Assembly (NCBI GenBank): GCA_934095865.1 | Contig: CAKOKU010000005.1 | Span: forward strand, 37,278-101,277 | DNA: 64,000 nt | Direction of reading: 5' to 3' | From: an uncultured Bacilli bacterium | Lineage (GTDB): Bacteria > Bacillota_I > Bacilli_A > RF39 > UBA660 | Shown: positions 51,263 through 60,599 of the stretch, one piece after another | Layout of the letters: each line of letters starts with the position of its first letter | Position numbering within the stretch: position 1 is the stretch's first letter | Program-made: the position numbers and the translations under genes | Notes under the pieces: generated by a model | What the model saw: only the letters and a program-made list of their open reading frames with translations | Told to the model about the DNA's origin: nothing | Database searches by the model: none

Positions 51263-52278
51263 AATTAAGTAAATATATTATAGATAGATTACCAGAAATT
51301 TTACTATTAGTTTTTAATTATGTTATTTTTTTTCTCTTGCTAATTCTTTTTAATAGTAATGTTTATTTAATAATTGAAATAAGTATTATTTATGTAATAA
51401 TGAGTATCTTATTAATTTTAATGGATTATATAAGAAAGTATAATTTTTATCAGCAATTTACTAAAAATTTAGGAAAATTAGATAAAAAATATTTAATTTT
51501 AGAGCTTATTAAAGAACCAGATGATTATGAATCTAAAATCTTATATCAAGCACTATATGAAATAAATAAATCAATGCTAGAAGAAATACAAGAATATAAA
51601 ATGGATATAGATGATTTTAAAGAATATGTAGAAATGTGGATTCATGAAGTAAAGATCCCTTTAGCTAGTTTGATTTTATTAAATCATAATAAAAAGGCGA
51701 CTAAGGAAAATAGTGAGCAATTAAGAAGAATAGATAATTATTTAGAACGGATTTTATATTATATTAGATGTGGATATTCAAATGAGGATTATTTAATTAA
51801 AAAGGTTTCTTTAGCAAAAGTTGTTAAAGATGTGGCTATGAAAAATAAGAACGAATTATTGGAATTTAATATTGATTTTATTGTTGATGTTAGAGATATT
51901 TGGGTTTTTACTGATAGTAAGTGGTTAGAATTTACTCTTAATCAAATAATTAATAATAGTATTAAATACCGTGATTCTAAAAAGAATAGTTATATTAAAA
52001 TTATGGCCTTAGAAAATAAAGAAAACGTGGTTTTAACAATTGAAGATAACGGAATGGGAATTAAGGCGGAAGATCTTCCTAAAGTATTTAACAAGTCATT
52101 TACTGGTCAAAATGGTAGAATAGGAGCTAACTCAACGGGAATGGGTTTGTATATTGTTAAAAATTTATTAACAAAATTAGGACATGAGATAAAAATAGAA
52201 TCAAATTATGGCGAATTTACGCGGTTAATAATAACGATGGGTAAAAATGATTATTATAACTTTGAAGAAAAAAATTAA
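51259..52278 (+). CDS. BceS-like intramembrane-sensing histidine kinase
   Basis: This 339-residue kinase has two N-terminal membrane helices (about 12-31 and 36-57) with almost no extracellular loop, so it cannot sense outside ligands alone. The H box is MWIHEVKIPL (H129), then N box (LNQIINNSIKYRD), G1 IEDNGMGI and G2 TGMGLYIVK. This is the peptide-antibiotic sensing class, which takes its signal from a BceB-type permease. Such a permease lies 165 bp downstream. It lacks only the ATPase expected between them. Confidence 0.92.
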   Translation: MKLSKYIIDRLPEILLLVFNYVIFFLLLILFNSNVYLIIEISIIYVIMSILLILMDYIRKYNFYQQFTKNLGKLDKKYLILELIKEPDDYESKILYQALYEINKSMLEEIQEYKMDIDDFKEYVEMWIHEVKIPLASLILLNHNKKATKENSEQLRRIDNYLERILYYIRCGYSNEDYLIKKVSLAKVVKDVAMKNKNELLEFNIDFIVDVRDIWVFTDSKWLEFTLNQIINNSIKYRDSKKNSYIKIMALENKENVVLTIEDNGMGIKAEDLPKVFNKSFTGQNGRIGANSTGMGLYIVKNLLTKLGHEIKIESNYGEFTRLIITMGKNDYYNFEEKN

Positions 52279-52290
52279 AATTATGATTTA

Positions 52291-52304
52291 TTACAAAATT
52301 GTAA
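52291..52304. promoter_or_regulatory. BceR-like operator
   Basis: TTACAA-AA-TTGTAA is a perfect inverted repeat resembling the TTACA/TGTAA boxes bound by BceR-type regulators. It lies about 39 bp upstream of the TATAAT at 52343-52348, a -10 box without a good -35 box, as expected for an activator-dependent promoter. Confidence 0.6.
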
Positions 52305-52342
52305 TGTTTGGTAATATTAAAATAACGACAAAATAAGTCTTT

Positions 52343-52348
52343 TATAAT
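52343..52348 (+). promoter_or_regulatory. -10 box of the permease promoter
   Basis: A consensus TATAAT without a recognisable -35 hexamer at 16-18 bp. The inverted repeat at 52291-52304 is placed to supply activation. Confidence 0.6.
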
Positions 52349-52375
52349 AATATTTTTTATGAAAGGAAGAATATT

Positions 52376-52453
52376 ATGAAAAAGACTTGGAAGATATTTG
52401 ATATTATGAGGATTAATGTTGTTAAAAAAGGAGACTTTTTATATGTTAATTAA
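52376..52453 (+). CDS. 25-residue small ORF overlapping the permease start
   Basis: ATG at 52376 is preceded by GAAAGGAAG at a good distance. It encodes 25 residues (MKKTWKIFDIMRINVVKKGD, then FLYVN) and stops at TAA 52451-52453, eight bases inside the permease gene. It occupies the slot where a BceA-type ATPase gene normally sits. It may be a leader peptide coupling translation into the permease, or the scar of a deleted ATPase whose C-terminus often carries a basic KxG stretch. Expression is inferred from the ribosome site. Confidence 0.5.
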   Translation: MKKTWKIFDIMRINVVKKGDFLYVN

Positions 52454-54431
52454 GATTGCCTGGCAAAATTTAAAGAAAAGTCTTAAAGATTATAGTATTT
52501 ATTTTTTGACGCTTTTGGTAGCGGTTGCTATATTCTATATTTTTAATTCTCTAGAGGCTCAAAATGTTTTATTAGAACTTAGTTCATCAAAAGCCGTTTA
52601 TGCTAATTTGGCAGTAGAAATTATTAGTTATGTATCAGTATTTGTATCATTTGTTTTAGGATTTTTAATTGTTTATTCGAATAATTTTCTTATTAAAAAA
52701 CGAAAAAAAGAATTAGGAACTTATTTAGTTTTAGGAATGAGTAAACGAAAAGTATCATTTATTTTATTTATTGAAACCTTTTTAATTGGCATTTTGTCGC
52801 TGATTTTTGGTTTATTACTTGGGGTGTTTTTATCACAGTTTATTTCCGTTTTTACTGCTAAGCTATTTGAAGTAAATATGAGAAATTACCATTTTGTTTT
52901 TTCTGTTACGACCATTATTAAAACAATTAGTTATTTTGGCTTGATGTTTATTTGTGTTATCTTATTTAATACTATTACTTTATCAAAGTATAAGTTAATT
53001 GATTTACTTAATGCTAATAAGAAGAATGAGAATATAAAAATAAGAAATAAGTATCTTTGTTTTATTTCCTTTGCTTTAGCAATGATTATTATAGGAAGAG
53101 CTTATTACCTTTTATATAATGGAGCAATTGAAATTCTAAGTAATAAGACTATATATATGTTTGTAGAAGGCGCCATCGGAACATTTCTTTTCTTCTATTC
53201 TTTGGCAGGCTTCTTACTTAGCATAGTTCAAAAGTTAAAGAAAATTTATTATAGAAATTTAAATATGTTTGTTTTAAAGCAAGTAAATAATAAAATAAAT
53301 ACAAATGTTTTAACAACTACGGTTATTAGCTTATTGTTATTATTAACTATTTGCATTTTAGCTGGTTCTATGTCTTTAAGTAGTGCCTTTAATAGTAAGT
53401 TAGTTGAAAATAATTTGACTGATTATACTATTAAGGTTAGTGCTGAGTGTGAATATGATGATTGTAATTTAGAAGATTTCTTAAAAAAACAAGCTGATTT
53501 AAGTCCTCTTGGCAATTATACTTATATTTCTCTTTATGATAGTTCTTTAGAATTAAAAGATATGATGTCAAATTCTAAGGTTAATGAAGAAGATTATAAT
53601 CCGCATATTCTACTTTATTTAATAAGTTATACTGACTATAAAAGATTAATGAGTGTTTATAATATGCCAATTTCTATGATTAATGAAAATGAATATCTTT
53701 TAATTGCTAATCATCTTTATACTTTAGAAAATATTAAACCTTTTTATGAAAATAATGGGCGCATTAATATTGGCGGCGTTGCTTTATATCCTGGTAGTAA
53801 GCATATTATTAGTTTAAATGTTGAAAATAGTAATGTATCTGATAATTATGGAGTTTTGGTTGTAAATAATGATGATGTAATTAAAGATTTAACTTTAATA
53901 AATTATAATATTGTCGGTAATTACTATGTTAGTGACAAAGAACAAGGGGATAATGATTTAATTGATTTAGTAGGTAAAATGCAAAAAATGGGTATTTATG
54001 ATTATGTGGTTGTAAATACTAAAGAAGTAATTGCCTCTGATAGTATTGGCTTAAAAGTATTATTAATTTATATTGGTCTTTATTTAGGTTTTGTCTTTGC
54101 CATATCAAGTGCTACGATTTTAGCTATTACACAATTAAGTGAAGCTGCTGATAATAGTATCCGTTACCGAATCCTAAAAAAATTAGGATGTGATAATAAA
54201 ATGATAAAAAGAGCTTTATTTAAAACAATCGCTATTAGTTTTCTTTTACCGCTAAGTGTTGCCGTTATTCATAGTGTTGTTGCTTTGTATAAATTAAATA
54301 CTATCTTTAAAGAATTTGGTGAATTGTATTCAGCTGCAACTATTATCTTAACAACTGGTTTTATCATTGTTATTTATGGTGGCTACTTCCTTCTTACTTA
54401 TACTTGCAGTACTAATGTAATAAAAGATTGA
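52443..54431 (+). CDS. BceB-like FtsX-domain ABC permease
   Basis: This 662-residue permease has the Bce layout: one N-terminal helix, three helices with the FtsX segment NNFLIKKRKKELGTYLVLGMSKRK, then further helices. A large extracellular loop (about 320-540) with Cys residues (ECEYDDC) follows, and finally three helices with YRILKKLGCDNKMI. These permeases bind cationic antimicrobial peptides or lipid II complexes and signal to the kinase. The ATG at 52443 has AAAGGAG upstream. The ATPase partner is not adjacent, which is unusual. Confidence 0.88.
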   Translation: MLIKIAWQNLKKSLKDYSIYFLTLLVAVAIFYIFNSLEAQNVLLELSSSKAVYANLAVEIISYVSVFVSFVLGFLIVYSNNFLIKKRKKELGTYLVLGMSKRKVSFILFIETFLIGILSLIFGLLLGVFLSQFISVFTAKLFEVNMRNYHFVFSVTTIIKTISYFGLMFICVILFNTITLSKYKLIDLLNANKKNENIKIRNKYLCFISFALAMIIIGRAYYLLYNGAIEILSNKTIYMFVEGAIGTFLFFYSLAGFLLSIVQKLKKIYYRNLNMFVLKQVNNKINTNVLTTTVISLLLLLTICILAGSMSLSSAFNSKLVENNLTDYTIKVSAECEYDDCNLEDFLKKQADLSPLGNYTYISLYDSSLELKDMMSNSKVNEEDYNPHILLYLISYTDYKRLMSVYNMPISMINENEYLLIANHLYTLENIKPFYENNGRINIGGVALYPGSKHIISLNVENSNVSDNYGVLVVNNDDVIKDLTLINYNIVGNYYVSDKEQGDNDLIDLVGKMQKMGIYDYVVVNTKEVIASDSIGLKVLLIYIGLYLGFVFAISSATILAITQLSEAADNSIRYRILKKLGCDNKMIKRALFKTIAISFLLPLSVAVIHSVVALYKLNTIFKEFGELYSAATIILTTGFIIVIYGGYFLLTYTCSTNVIKD

Positions 54432-54489
54432 TGAAATTATAAAAAAATAAAAATTAGATTATACTAAAATAATAGAAAGAAGGGGTTAT

Positions 54490-55590
54490 ATGGGATATTT
54501 ACAAACAATAAAAATAGCTATTTTAGTCTTTCCTTTAGTAGCTTTTTTATTTACAATACCCTTTATTTTAAGTCAATATCATCGGTATGGTTCGATTAAT
54601 AAATTAAGAGTTTTAATAATATATTCATTTATTTTATATTTAATGATTGTTTACTTTTTAGTTATATTACCACTTCCTAGTAGGCAAGATGTTTTACTGA
54701 TGCCTGATAAGAAACCTAATTTTCAACTTTTTCAATTTATTACTGATATTGTTAAAGAAAGTAGTTTTCGTTATTATGATGTTTCAACTTATCTAAAAGC
54801 ATTAAAAGAGCCTTGTATTTATACGGTAATTTTTAATATTTTTATGACTGTTCCTTTTGGAATGTATTTACATTATTATTTTAAATGTTCTCTCGGTAAA
54901 ACAGTTAGCTATTCATTTTTATTATCTTTGTTTTTTGAATTGACTCAATTAACTGGTTTATATTTTATTTACCCTAAAGCATACAGATTATTTGATGTTG
55001 ATGATTTACTTATGAATACCCTTGGTGGGGTGGTTGGGTATTATTTAATGAATTTGTTTAAGCCTTTATTGCCAAGTAGAGAAAAAATTGATGAAGATTC
55101 AATGATTAAGGGAATGAACGTTTCGACCTTGCGAAGAATTACTTTATTTTTCTTAGATAATTGTATTGTCGGTATCTTAATAACTTTTGGTAATTTAGTA
55201 TACCGTAGTAAATGGTTAAGTTTAGGAATATTTTTGGTTTACTATGTTTTAACTCCCTTAATTAATAAAAATAGAACAATTGGTAGTAAATTTTTAAATA
55301 TAGAATTTGCAGCTTCAAAATATTTGATAGTTAAGTTATTCTTAAGAGCAATATTGCCATATTTATATTTCTTAGGTCTTCCTTTTTTGGTAAGTCTAAT
55401 TGTAATGATGATTAGTTCTTATATTAATGAATTTACAATAAAATTTATTTTAATAGTATTTCTTATTTTGGGGTGGCTATATTTTTATTTAAAAACTTTT
55501 ATTAACTTTTTTAAAACAAAGAAAATGGTTTATGATAGACTTAGTAAAGTCGATTTAGTTAGTACAATAAGTTTAAAAAATAGTAAGTAA
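54490..55590 (+). CDS. VanZ-RDD fusion membrane protein
   Basis: This 366-residue protein has a VanZ-like N-terminal domain (about 35-195; NIFMTVPFGMYLHYYF, LSLFFELTQLTGLY, FDVDDLLMNTLGGVVGY) and a C-terminal RDD domain (about 215-345; RRITLFFLDNCIVG, RTIGSKFLNIEF). VanZ relatives give low-level glycopeptide or lipoglycopeptide resistance in some hosts by an unknown route. The neighbouring Bce-like locus supports an envelope-stress role. AAGGGG precedes the ATG. Confidence 0.87.
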   Translation: MGYLQTIKIAILVFPLVAFLFTIPFILSQYHRYGSINKLRVLIIYSFILYLMIVYFLVILPLPSRQDVLLMPDKKPNFQLFQFITDIVKESSFRYYDVSTYLKALKEPCIYTVIFNIFMTVPFGMYLHYYFKCSLGKTVSYSFLLSLFFELTQLTGLYFIYPKAYRLFDVDDLLMNTLGGVVGYYLMNLFKPLLPSREKIDEDSMIKGMNVSTLRRITLFFLDNCIVGILITFGNLVYRSKWLSLGIFLVYYVLTPLINKNRTIGSKFLNIEFAASKYLIVKLFLRAILPYLYFLGLPFLVSLIVMMISSYINEFTIKFILIVFLILGWLYFYLKTFINFFKTKKMVYDRLSKVDLVSTISLKNSK

Positions 55591-55626
55591 AAAATGTAAG
55601 TGTCTTTTTGATATTTGCATTTTTCT
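55589..55626 (+). terminator. Terminator after the VanZ-RDD gene
   Basis: AAAAATG (55590-55596) pairs with CATTTTT (55618-55624), with two further A-T pairs toward the loop. Confidence 0.65.
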
Positions 55627-55627
55627 T

Positions 55628-55656
55628 TTGGCTTAATAAAAAATATAAGATATAAT
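55628..55656 (+). promoter_or_regulatory. Promoter of the degenerate ABC gene pair
   Basis: TTGGCT at 55628-55633 and TATAAT at 55651-55656 have a 17-bp spacer. Confidence 0.75.
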
Positions 55657-55672
55657 TAAATTAGGTGAAGTT

Positions 55673-56275
55673 ATGGTTAGTTTGGTAGATGCTAATGTTG
55701 ATTATAAGGGGATAAGGGTATTAAATAATGTTAATCTTAATCTAAAAGAAGGAAATATTTATGCTGTTGGTGGCGATGCTGGCAGAAATACTTTGATACG
55801 TGTTTTGGCTGGTCTTGTACCAATTAGTTCTGGTGGGATTACAATGGATGATGAAGCATTAGATTTAAATGTTGCTTTTCTTTTAGATGATATTGATTTT
55901 ATTAATGATTTAACAGGCTATGAAGTTATAAAAATAATGAATGAAGCTTTAGCAAGGACAGAAATTTTAAAAGTATTAGATCGGGTTAGATTAATGGAAG
56001 TTAGCAATTTGCCAACTAAAGAATATGATATGGATAAAAAGACAAGATTAAAGTTGGCGTGTTTGTTAGTTAATCCTAAAAAAGTTGTTATTTTAGAGAA
56101 TATTTATAAAAATGTTGATAAAAAGTATATTGATATTATAACAGACATAATTTTTGAATTAAAAGCAAGAGGATGTATAGTTATAATCACTGGTGATGAT
56201 ATTAACGATTTTAAATTTATTGCCAATGGTTTATACAATGTTTTAGGAGGTAGGGTAAATGAAATTTTATTTTAA
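55673..56275 (+). CDS. ABC ATPase-like protein with all catalytic motifs degraded
   Basis: This 200-residue protein follows an ABC ATPase from end to end (VLNNVNLNLKEGNIYAV, then LIRVLAGLVPISSG) but lacks its motifs. Walker A reads VGGDAGRNT with Arg38 and Asn39 in place of Lys and Ser. The signature is replaced by YDMDKKTR, Walker B is VVILENI without the Asp-Glu pair, and the switch histidine is lost (ITGDD). The frame is open and has its own promoter and ribosome site, so it is conserved as a pseudoenzyme rather than a decayed gene. It overlaps the membrane partner by 17 bp. Confidence 0.78.
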   Translation: MVSLVDANVDYKGIRVLNNVNLNLKEGNIYAVGGDAGRNTLIRVLAGLVPISSGGITMDDEALDLNVAFLLDDIDFINDLTGYEVIKIMNEALARTEILKVLDRVRLMEVSNLPTKEYDMDKKTRLKLACLLVNPKKVVILENIYKNVDKKYIDIITDIIFELKARGCIVIITGDDINDFKFIANGLYNVLGGRVNEILF

Positions 56276-56978
56276 AAAGAAAAAACGTTTGGTTAATGTT
56301 ATTGTTATAGCTTTTCTATGTTATTTTTTTCGCTTTTATGAAATTTTAGAAGGAGATATGTTTTGGGAAAGTCTTCGTGGAAATTTAAAATTTGGCAATT
56401 TAAGTGATGCCATAATAAAGTTAGCCAGTCATCAACTTTTACCTAGTTTAATATTGACGGGTCTTGTGGTTTATTTAGGTTGTAGCTATTTTTTAGAATT
56501 GAAAAAGACTAAATTTAATTTGTTAGTTGGCCAGAAAGATAAAATGATTTTATTAAAAAGTTTTATTGAAGGCAATTTGCTTGGGTCTGCTATTTTAGGT
56601 GGTTGCTATCTTTTTTTAGCAATTATCTTGTCTATTTTTTATACTTTTGATGTATTAAGCATTTTTTTAGTTTTGAAATATTTTTTAGAGCTTATAATTT
56701 ATGGGGCATTTGTTAATACTTTTAGTATCTTTTTGCTAAGTAAATTTAGTAAACTTCAAAGTATTAGATATCTTGTAGAAACCGTTTCCTTCATTTTATT
56801 TTTTCTAGATTTAGGATTTCAAAGATTTTTTAGCACATCTTTTAGTATTTTTACTGGTGGTAATGTTTCTATCTTGTATTTGGCTATTTTTATATTGATT
56901 GATATTTTTGTTTTTTCTTTAATTAATAAAAAAGGAATTTTTAATGTTGCTTATGATTACAGAGTGCAAACTAAGTAA
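56259..56978 (+). CDS. Polytopic membrane partner of the degenerate ATPase
   Basis: This 239-residue protein has about six hydrophobic helices, in the length range of ABC-2 permeases. A basic N-terminus (MKFYFKKKKR) and an amphipathic LKKTKFNLLVGQKDKMILLK segment resemble the coupling region of such permeases. No family is certain. GGAGG at 56246-56250 lies in the end of the previous gene, so the two are translationally coupled. It probably forms a complex with the ATPase-like protein. Confidence 0.68.
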   Translation: MKFYFKKKKRLVNVIVIAFLCYFFRFYEILEGDMFWESLRGNLKFGNLSDAIIKLASHQLLPSLILTGLVVYLGCSYFLELKKTKFNLLVGQKDKMILLKSFIEGNLLGSAILGGCYLFLAIILSIFYTFDVLSIFLVLKYFLELIIYGAFVNTFSIFLLSKFSKLQSIRYLVETVSFILFFLDLGFQRFFSTSFSIFTGGNVSILYLAIFILIDIFVFSLINKKGIFNVAYDYRVQTK

Positions 56979-57007
56979 TGATTTTTAGCCTGAATTTTTA
57001 AAAGAAG

Positions 57008-57036
57008 TTGCTTTAATAATTTGTTTTGGTTAAAAT
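57008..57036 (+). promoter_or_regulatory. Promoter of the sigma-like locus
   Basis: TTGCTT at 57008-57013 and TAAAAT at 57031-57036 have a 17-bp spacer, 21 bases before the ATG at 57058. Confidence 0.7.
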
Positions 57037-57057
57037 AATTATTTATGGAGTGATAGT

Positions 57058-58551
57058 ATGACATGTAAAGAAATATTAGAAACAGATAATAAAAAATTAA
57101 GAAGGGAATATTTTGGAACTAGCGAAAGCGTTCGCCGTAAATATATGTATTTACCAATTAGTGCCTTGGATTATAACCAAATAATTGACGAAGCTCTTAA
57201 TAAAGCTAAAGAAGAACTAAGAGAAAATGAAAATCTTCATTTTGGCGGAACTTTTAACTTCCATTTAAATACTTTGGTTAAAGAAAGATATCAAAAAAGC
57301 TTAAGGGAAAGTCCTATGTTAGTAATTGAATATTTTATTCGCCTTAATATTGATAAATTAGGTCCAATAGAGTTTATTACGGCTTTAGTAGAATTTTTAA
57401 GCAATAATAATTTGACACTTACTTCTGATGATGTTGATAGCTTATTTAAAAATAATTCTGATTTGAAACGAATTTTAAAAAGAGCAGTATCTGAGATAGA
57501 AGAAAAGTATTCTGATTTAGAAAAAGAAGAAAATTATGTATTATTAAAGGCTGGTTTAGCTAATAAAAAGCGAAATTCGCAAGCAAAAGGAAACGAGGAA
57601 AAATCAATGGAGAAGATATTAAAGAAAACTAAGCCATCTCTACCTTTATTAAAGAGATATCCTGGGTGTTCAAAAGAAGAACTTATTCAAATTATTAATG
57701 ATAACTTTTTGGAAGATGATATAAAAATACTTTATAAAAAATATGATGAAAATTTAAATGCTCGTGATGATTATTCAATTACATTAGCAGAACAACGTCG
57801 TTTAACAACGATGTTACTTAAAATAGGTCGGATTGTAGATAAAAAATTAAATGGAACAACAACTCCTAAAAAAAATAAAGCTCCAAAAAGAAATGGCTCT
57901 TCACAAAAAATAAAAGTAAAGACAATTGAGGATTTGTCTAATCAAGAAAAATCTCAGTCTTCTAATGAAGCTTTAGAGCCATTAACGCCTACTGATGAAG
58001 TATCAGAAAGCTTGGAAATTAAACCGGAAACTAACTCTGATGGTGAAAAAGATTTAAATGTTTTACCAAAGATGTCAGTAAACGAGAGAGCAGAACAACC
58101 TGAACAATTTGAAACTTTGCCATTAAAAAATAAAGAAAATAATGCTGAGAAACATGAAAGCTTAAAAATGTTATCTTTAAGTGTTGTGAGATATGTTACT
58201 TCTTCAGCGTTTGCAACATTACAAAATCAATTACCAGACTTTTCTAGAGCTGATTTAATTATGGCTGCTATGATTTTAGGCTATGTTGATGGAAAGCAAT
58301 ATACAATTGGTGCTATTGCCAAGATTTTTAGTTTGTCGGAAGCTGCCATAAAAATTAGATTTAGACAAATAAGTTTGGCTTTGGGGCAAAGAAGAGATAT
58401 GTATGCTTTTTATAAGAATTTGTTAGATGAAAGAACACAATTAGTTGCGGCCGATGAAGATCTTAAAGGTCCAAAGAAAAATTATGTAAGAGCAGATATG
58501 AATCCTTTAACGGCAACGACTGAGGAAAAAGATAATAATGGAGAAAAGTAA
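57058..58551 (+). CDS. Sigma-associated paralogue A (no sigma core)
   Basis: This 497-residue protein has an N-terminal helical domain (about 1-145) with RRKYMYLPISALDYNQIIDE and FITALVEFLSNNNLTLTSDD. A middle unit (about 197-265; EDDIKILYKKYDENL, then LAEQRRLTTMLLKIGRI) is similar to a unit in the sigma protein. An acidic low-complexity linker follows. The C-terminal helix-turn-helix-like domain (about 390-445; ADLIMAAMILGYVDGKQYT, AIAKIFSLSEAAIKIRFRQI) recalls sigma region 4. It overlaps the sigma gene by 14 bp. It has no catalytic motif. The function is unknown; binding to the sigma protein, polymerase or DNA is likely. Confidence 0.7.
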   Translation: MTCKEILETDNKKLRREYFGTSESVRRKYMYLPISALDYNQIIDEALNKAKEELRENENLHFGGTFNFHLNTLVKERYQKSLRESPMLVIEYFIRLNIDKLGPIEFITALVEFLSNNNLTLTSDDVDSLFKNNSDLKRILKRAVSEIEEKYSDLEKEENYVLLKAGLANKKRNSQAKGNEEKSMEKILKKTKPSLPLLKRYPGCSKEELIQIINDNFLEDDIKILYKKYDENLNARDDYSITLAEQRRLTTMLLKIGRIVDKKLNGTTTPKKNKAPKRNGSSQKIKVKTIEDLSNQEKSQSSNEALEPLTPTDEVSESLEIKPETNSDGEKDLNVLPKMSVNERAEQPEQFETLPLKNKENNAEKHESLKMLSLSVVRYVTSSAFATLQNQLPDFSRADLIMAAMILGYVDGKQYTIGAIAKIFSLSEAAIKIRFRQISLALGQRRDMYAFYKNLLDERTQLVAADEDLKGPKKNYVRADMNPLTATTEEKDNNGEK

Positions 58552-60514
58552 AAAACAATTAGTAGAGTCTTTTTTTGTTAAATATGATAAAGAATTTATT
58601 AATAATAAAGATTTAATCTGGCTTTTAAAGCTTTTTTTAGAGTGCTTAAAAGATAATTGTATAATTTTAGATGATGGTGAGGCGTTTGCTCTGCTGTTAG
58701 CATATCCTAATTTGGTTGCCGCACTTAAATTTATTTATAATAATCAACTTTTCCAAGACAAGTATAGTGCTAATAATAATTTTAATATATTATTTGCTAC
58801 TTATCTTGAAAATATAATGTATTTGACTGGTAAAAAATGCGCAAAACAAAAGTATAATCCTAATACAGATAGGGCATTAATTTTAGCAGCTCAAGCCAAT
58901 GATCAAAGTGCTATTGAGACTTTATATAACCATAATTTAAATTTAATAAAATATATTGCCTCTAAATATGCTAATGAAAATATAAGTATAGATGATCTTA
59001 TACAAGAAGGTTCGATTGGCTTTTTAACAGCCATTAAAAAATTTGATGTTAATTATGGTACTTCTTTTATGTCATATCTTTACTATTGGATACATCAAGC
59101 TATTCAAAGAAGTTATTGTTCCCAAAGTTCTCCTATTAGACTACCCGTTCATGTAATAGAGGCAATTGGAAAATATAGTCGTCTGTTTCCTGATGGCCAA
59201 GGAGATATGAGTGATGCTGAATTAGCGAAGAAGCTTGGGTGTTCAGTTAATTTATTGAATAGTATTAAGAATATTCCAAGAGTTAGTGTTTCTTTAAATG
59301 TTAACCTTTTTGATGAGGAAAAATCGGAATTAGGAAATGTAATACCAGATGGTAGCGAATCAATTGAAGATGATGTTGAAAAAAAGTTGGTTAGCCAAGA
59401 ACTTTGGGACTTGCTTTCTAAGATTTCATTATCAGCTAGAGAAAGAAAAGTCTTTTTATATTATCATGGTTTTATGGGGAGAAATTATTCTTTAGAAGAA
59501 ATAGCTAAGATGTATGGTGTTGGTAGAGAAAGAATTAGACAGATTGATGATGGTGTGTTACGAAGATTAGCAAATAACTCAGAATTAAAGAAATATTTTT
59601 TTGGTGAAAAAGATCCCATTGATATTAGTTTAGATAGATTGATTAATTGTGATAAAGCTGCTAAATTGATGCGAGTAATTGAGGAGTTGCCAGAAAATGA
59701 TCAAAGTCTTATTTTTAGAGCATATGGCAAAACTTTTGATGATTTAGAATTATTTAAAAGTTTAACAGAAGAGGAAAAGACTTATTTAAAGAACGTTTTA
59801 ATTCCAAAAATTAAGAGATTATTTGTAGAATACGAACAATCATTTTATTATCAGTTTTGGGCTTACTCAAAAGTAATGGTAAATCATGAATTAAGTTTAC
59901 TAACCACAGATGAGATTGTGGTTATTCAATTAGAATATGATTCTGATTTAAAAAAGAAATCAAATAAACGTATGCAAAAAGAAGAAAGAGAAAAATATGA
60001 TGCAGTAATTAAAAAAATGCGTCAAAATTTAAAACAAGCAATAAAAGACCAGAAACAAAAACCTAAACAAGAGAAGCCTAAAGTTTCTAAAAGAAGAATG
60101 AAAGTTAAAAATGTTTTAGTTCTTCCTGGTAAAGAAAAGCAAAATAATAATGATTCTTTTCAAATTAATCCAGAAGCTACTAATGAAAGTACAGACATTA
60201 AGAAAGATACAACTCTAATTGTTAATTTAAGTACAGAAGAAATAACAGCTATCTTTAATTTCCTTTATATGTATGAACAAATACCGTTTGTTACTGACTT
60301 GTCAAAATTATTGACAGAACAAGAATTATTTATTTATCTTTTGGCGGTTGGTGCAGTTCATAATAAAAAATATAGCGATGCAGAAATAAGTTATATTTTG
60401 AGCCTTAGTCTAGAAAAAACACAAGAACTTTTAACGGCTATTTATGAAAAAATCTCTTCGGAAGAACAAAAAATAAATGATTTATTAGTAAATTTAAATC
60501 TTTCTTTAAAATAA
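58538..60514 (+). CDS. Sigma-70 family protein with long N- and C-terminal extensions
   Basis: This 658-residue protein has an N-terminal domain (about 1-105) shared in part with its neighbours (KDLIWLLKLFLECLKDNCII). Sigma region 2 (about 112-195) has IDDLIQEGSIGFLTAIKKFD and SYLYYWIHQAIQRSY, region 3 (about 200-260) has PIRLPVHV, and region 4 (about 285-345) has SLEEIAKMYGVGRERIRQID. The core fits group 1-3 sigma factors. The following 310 residues carry sigma-region-4-like repeats (380-428 and 452-500) and a final domain (about 590-640; LLTEQELFIYLLAVGAV, DAEISYILSLSL). It should direct polymerase to promoters not identifiable here. It is unlikely to be the main sigma. Confidence 0.83.
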   Translation: MEKSKKQLVESFFVKYDKEFINNKDLIWLLKLFLECLKDNCIILDDGEAFALLLAYPNLVAALKFIYNNQLFQDKYSANNNFNILFATYLENIMYLTGKKCAKQKYNPNTDRALILAAQANDQSAIETLYNHNLNLIKYIASKYANENISIDDLIQEGSIGFLTAIKKFDVNYGTSFMSYLYYWIHQAIQRSYCSQSSPIRLPVHVIEAIGKYSRLFPDGQGDMSDAELAKKLGCSVNLLNSIKNIPRVSVSLNVNLFDEEKSELGNVIPDGSESIEDDVEKKLVSQELWDLLSKISLSARERKVFLYYHGFMGRNYSLEEIAKMYGVGRERIRQIDDGVLRRLANNSELKKYFFGEKDPIDISLDRLINCDKAAKLMRVIEELPENDQSLIFRAYGKTFDDLELFKSLTEEEKTYLKNVLIPKIKRLFVEYEQSFYYQFWAYSKVMVNHELSLLTTDEIVVIQLEYDSDLKKKSNKRMQKEEREKYDAVIKKMRQNLKQAIKDQKQKPKQEKPKVSKRRMKVKNVLVLPGKEKQNNNDSFQINPEATNESTDIKKDTTLIVNLSTEEITAIFNFLYMYEQIPFVTDLSKLLTEQELFIYLLAVGAVHNKKYSDAEISYILSLSLEKTQELLTAIYEKISSEEQKINDLLVNLNLSLK

Positions 60515-60538
60515 ATGTTATTTTTAGTAAACTTTTTC

Positions 60539-60567
60539 TTGCAAAATCTTAACAAACAGTATAGAAT
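60539..60567 (+). promoter_or_regulatory. Promoter of sigma-associated paralogue B
   Basis: TTGCAA at 60539-60544 and TAGAAT at 60562-60567 have a 17-bp spacer. AAGGGGG follows in the leader as ribosome site. Confidence 0.8.
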
Positions 60568-60599
60568 AAGACCGTCGTTTTAAGGGGGAAGAAAAAGAT

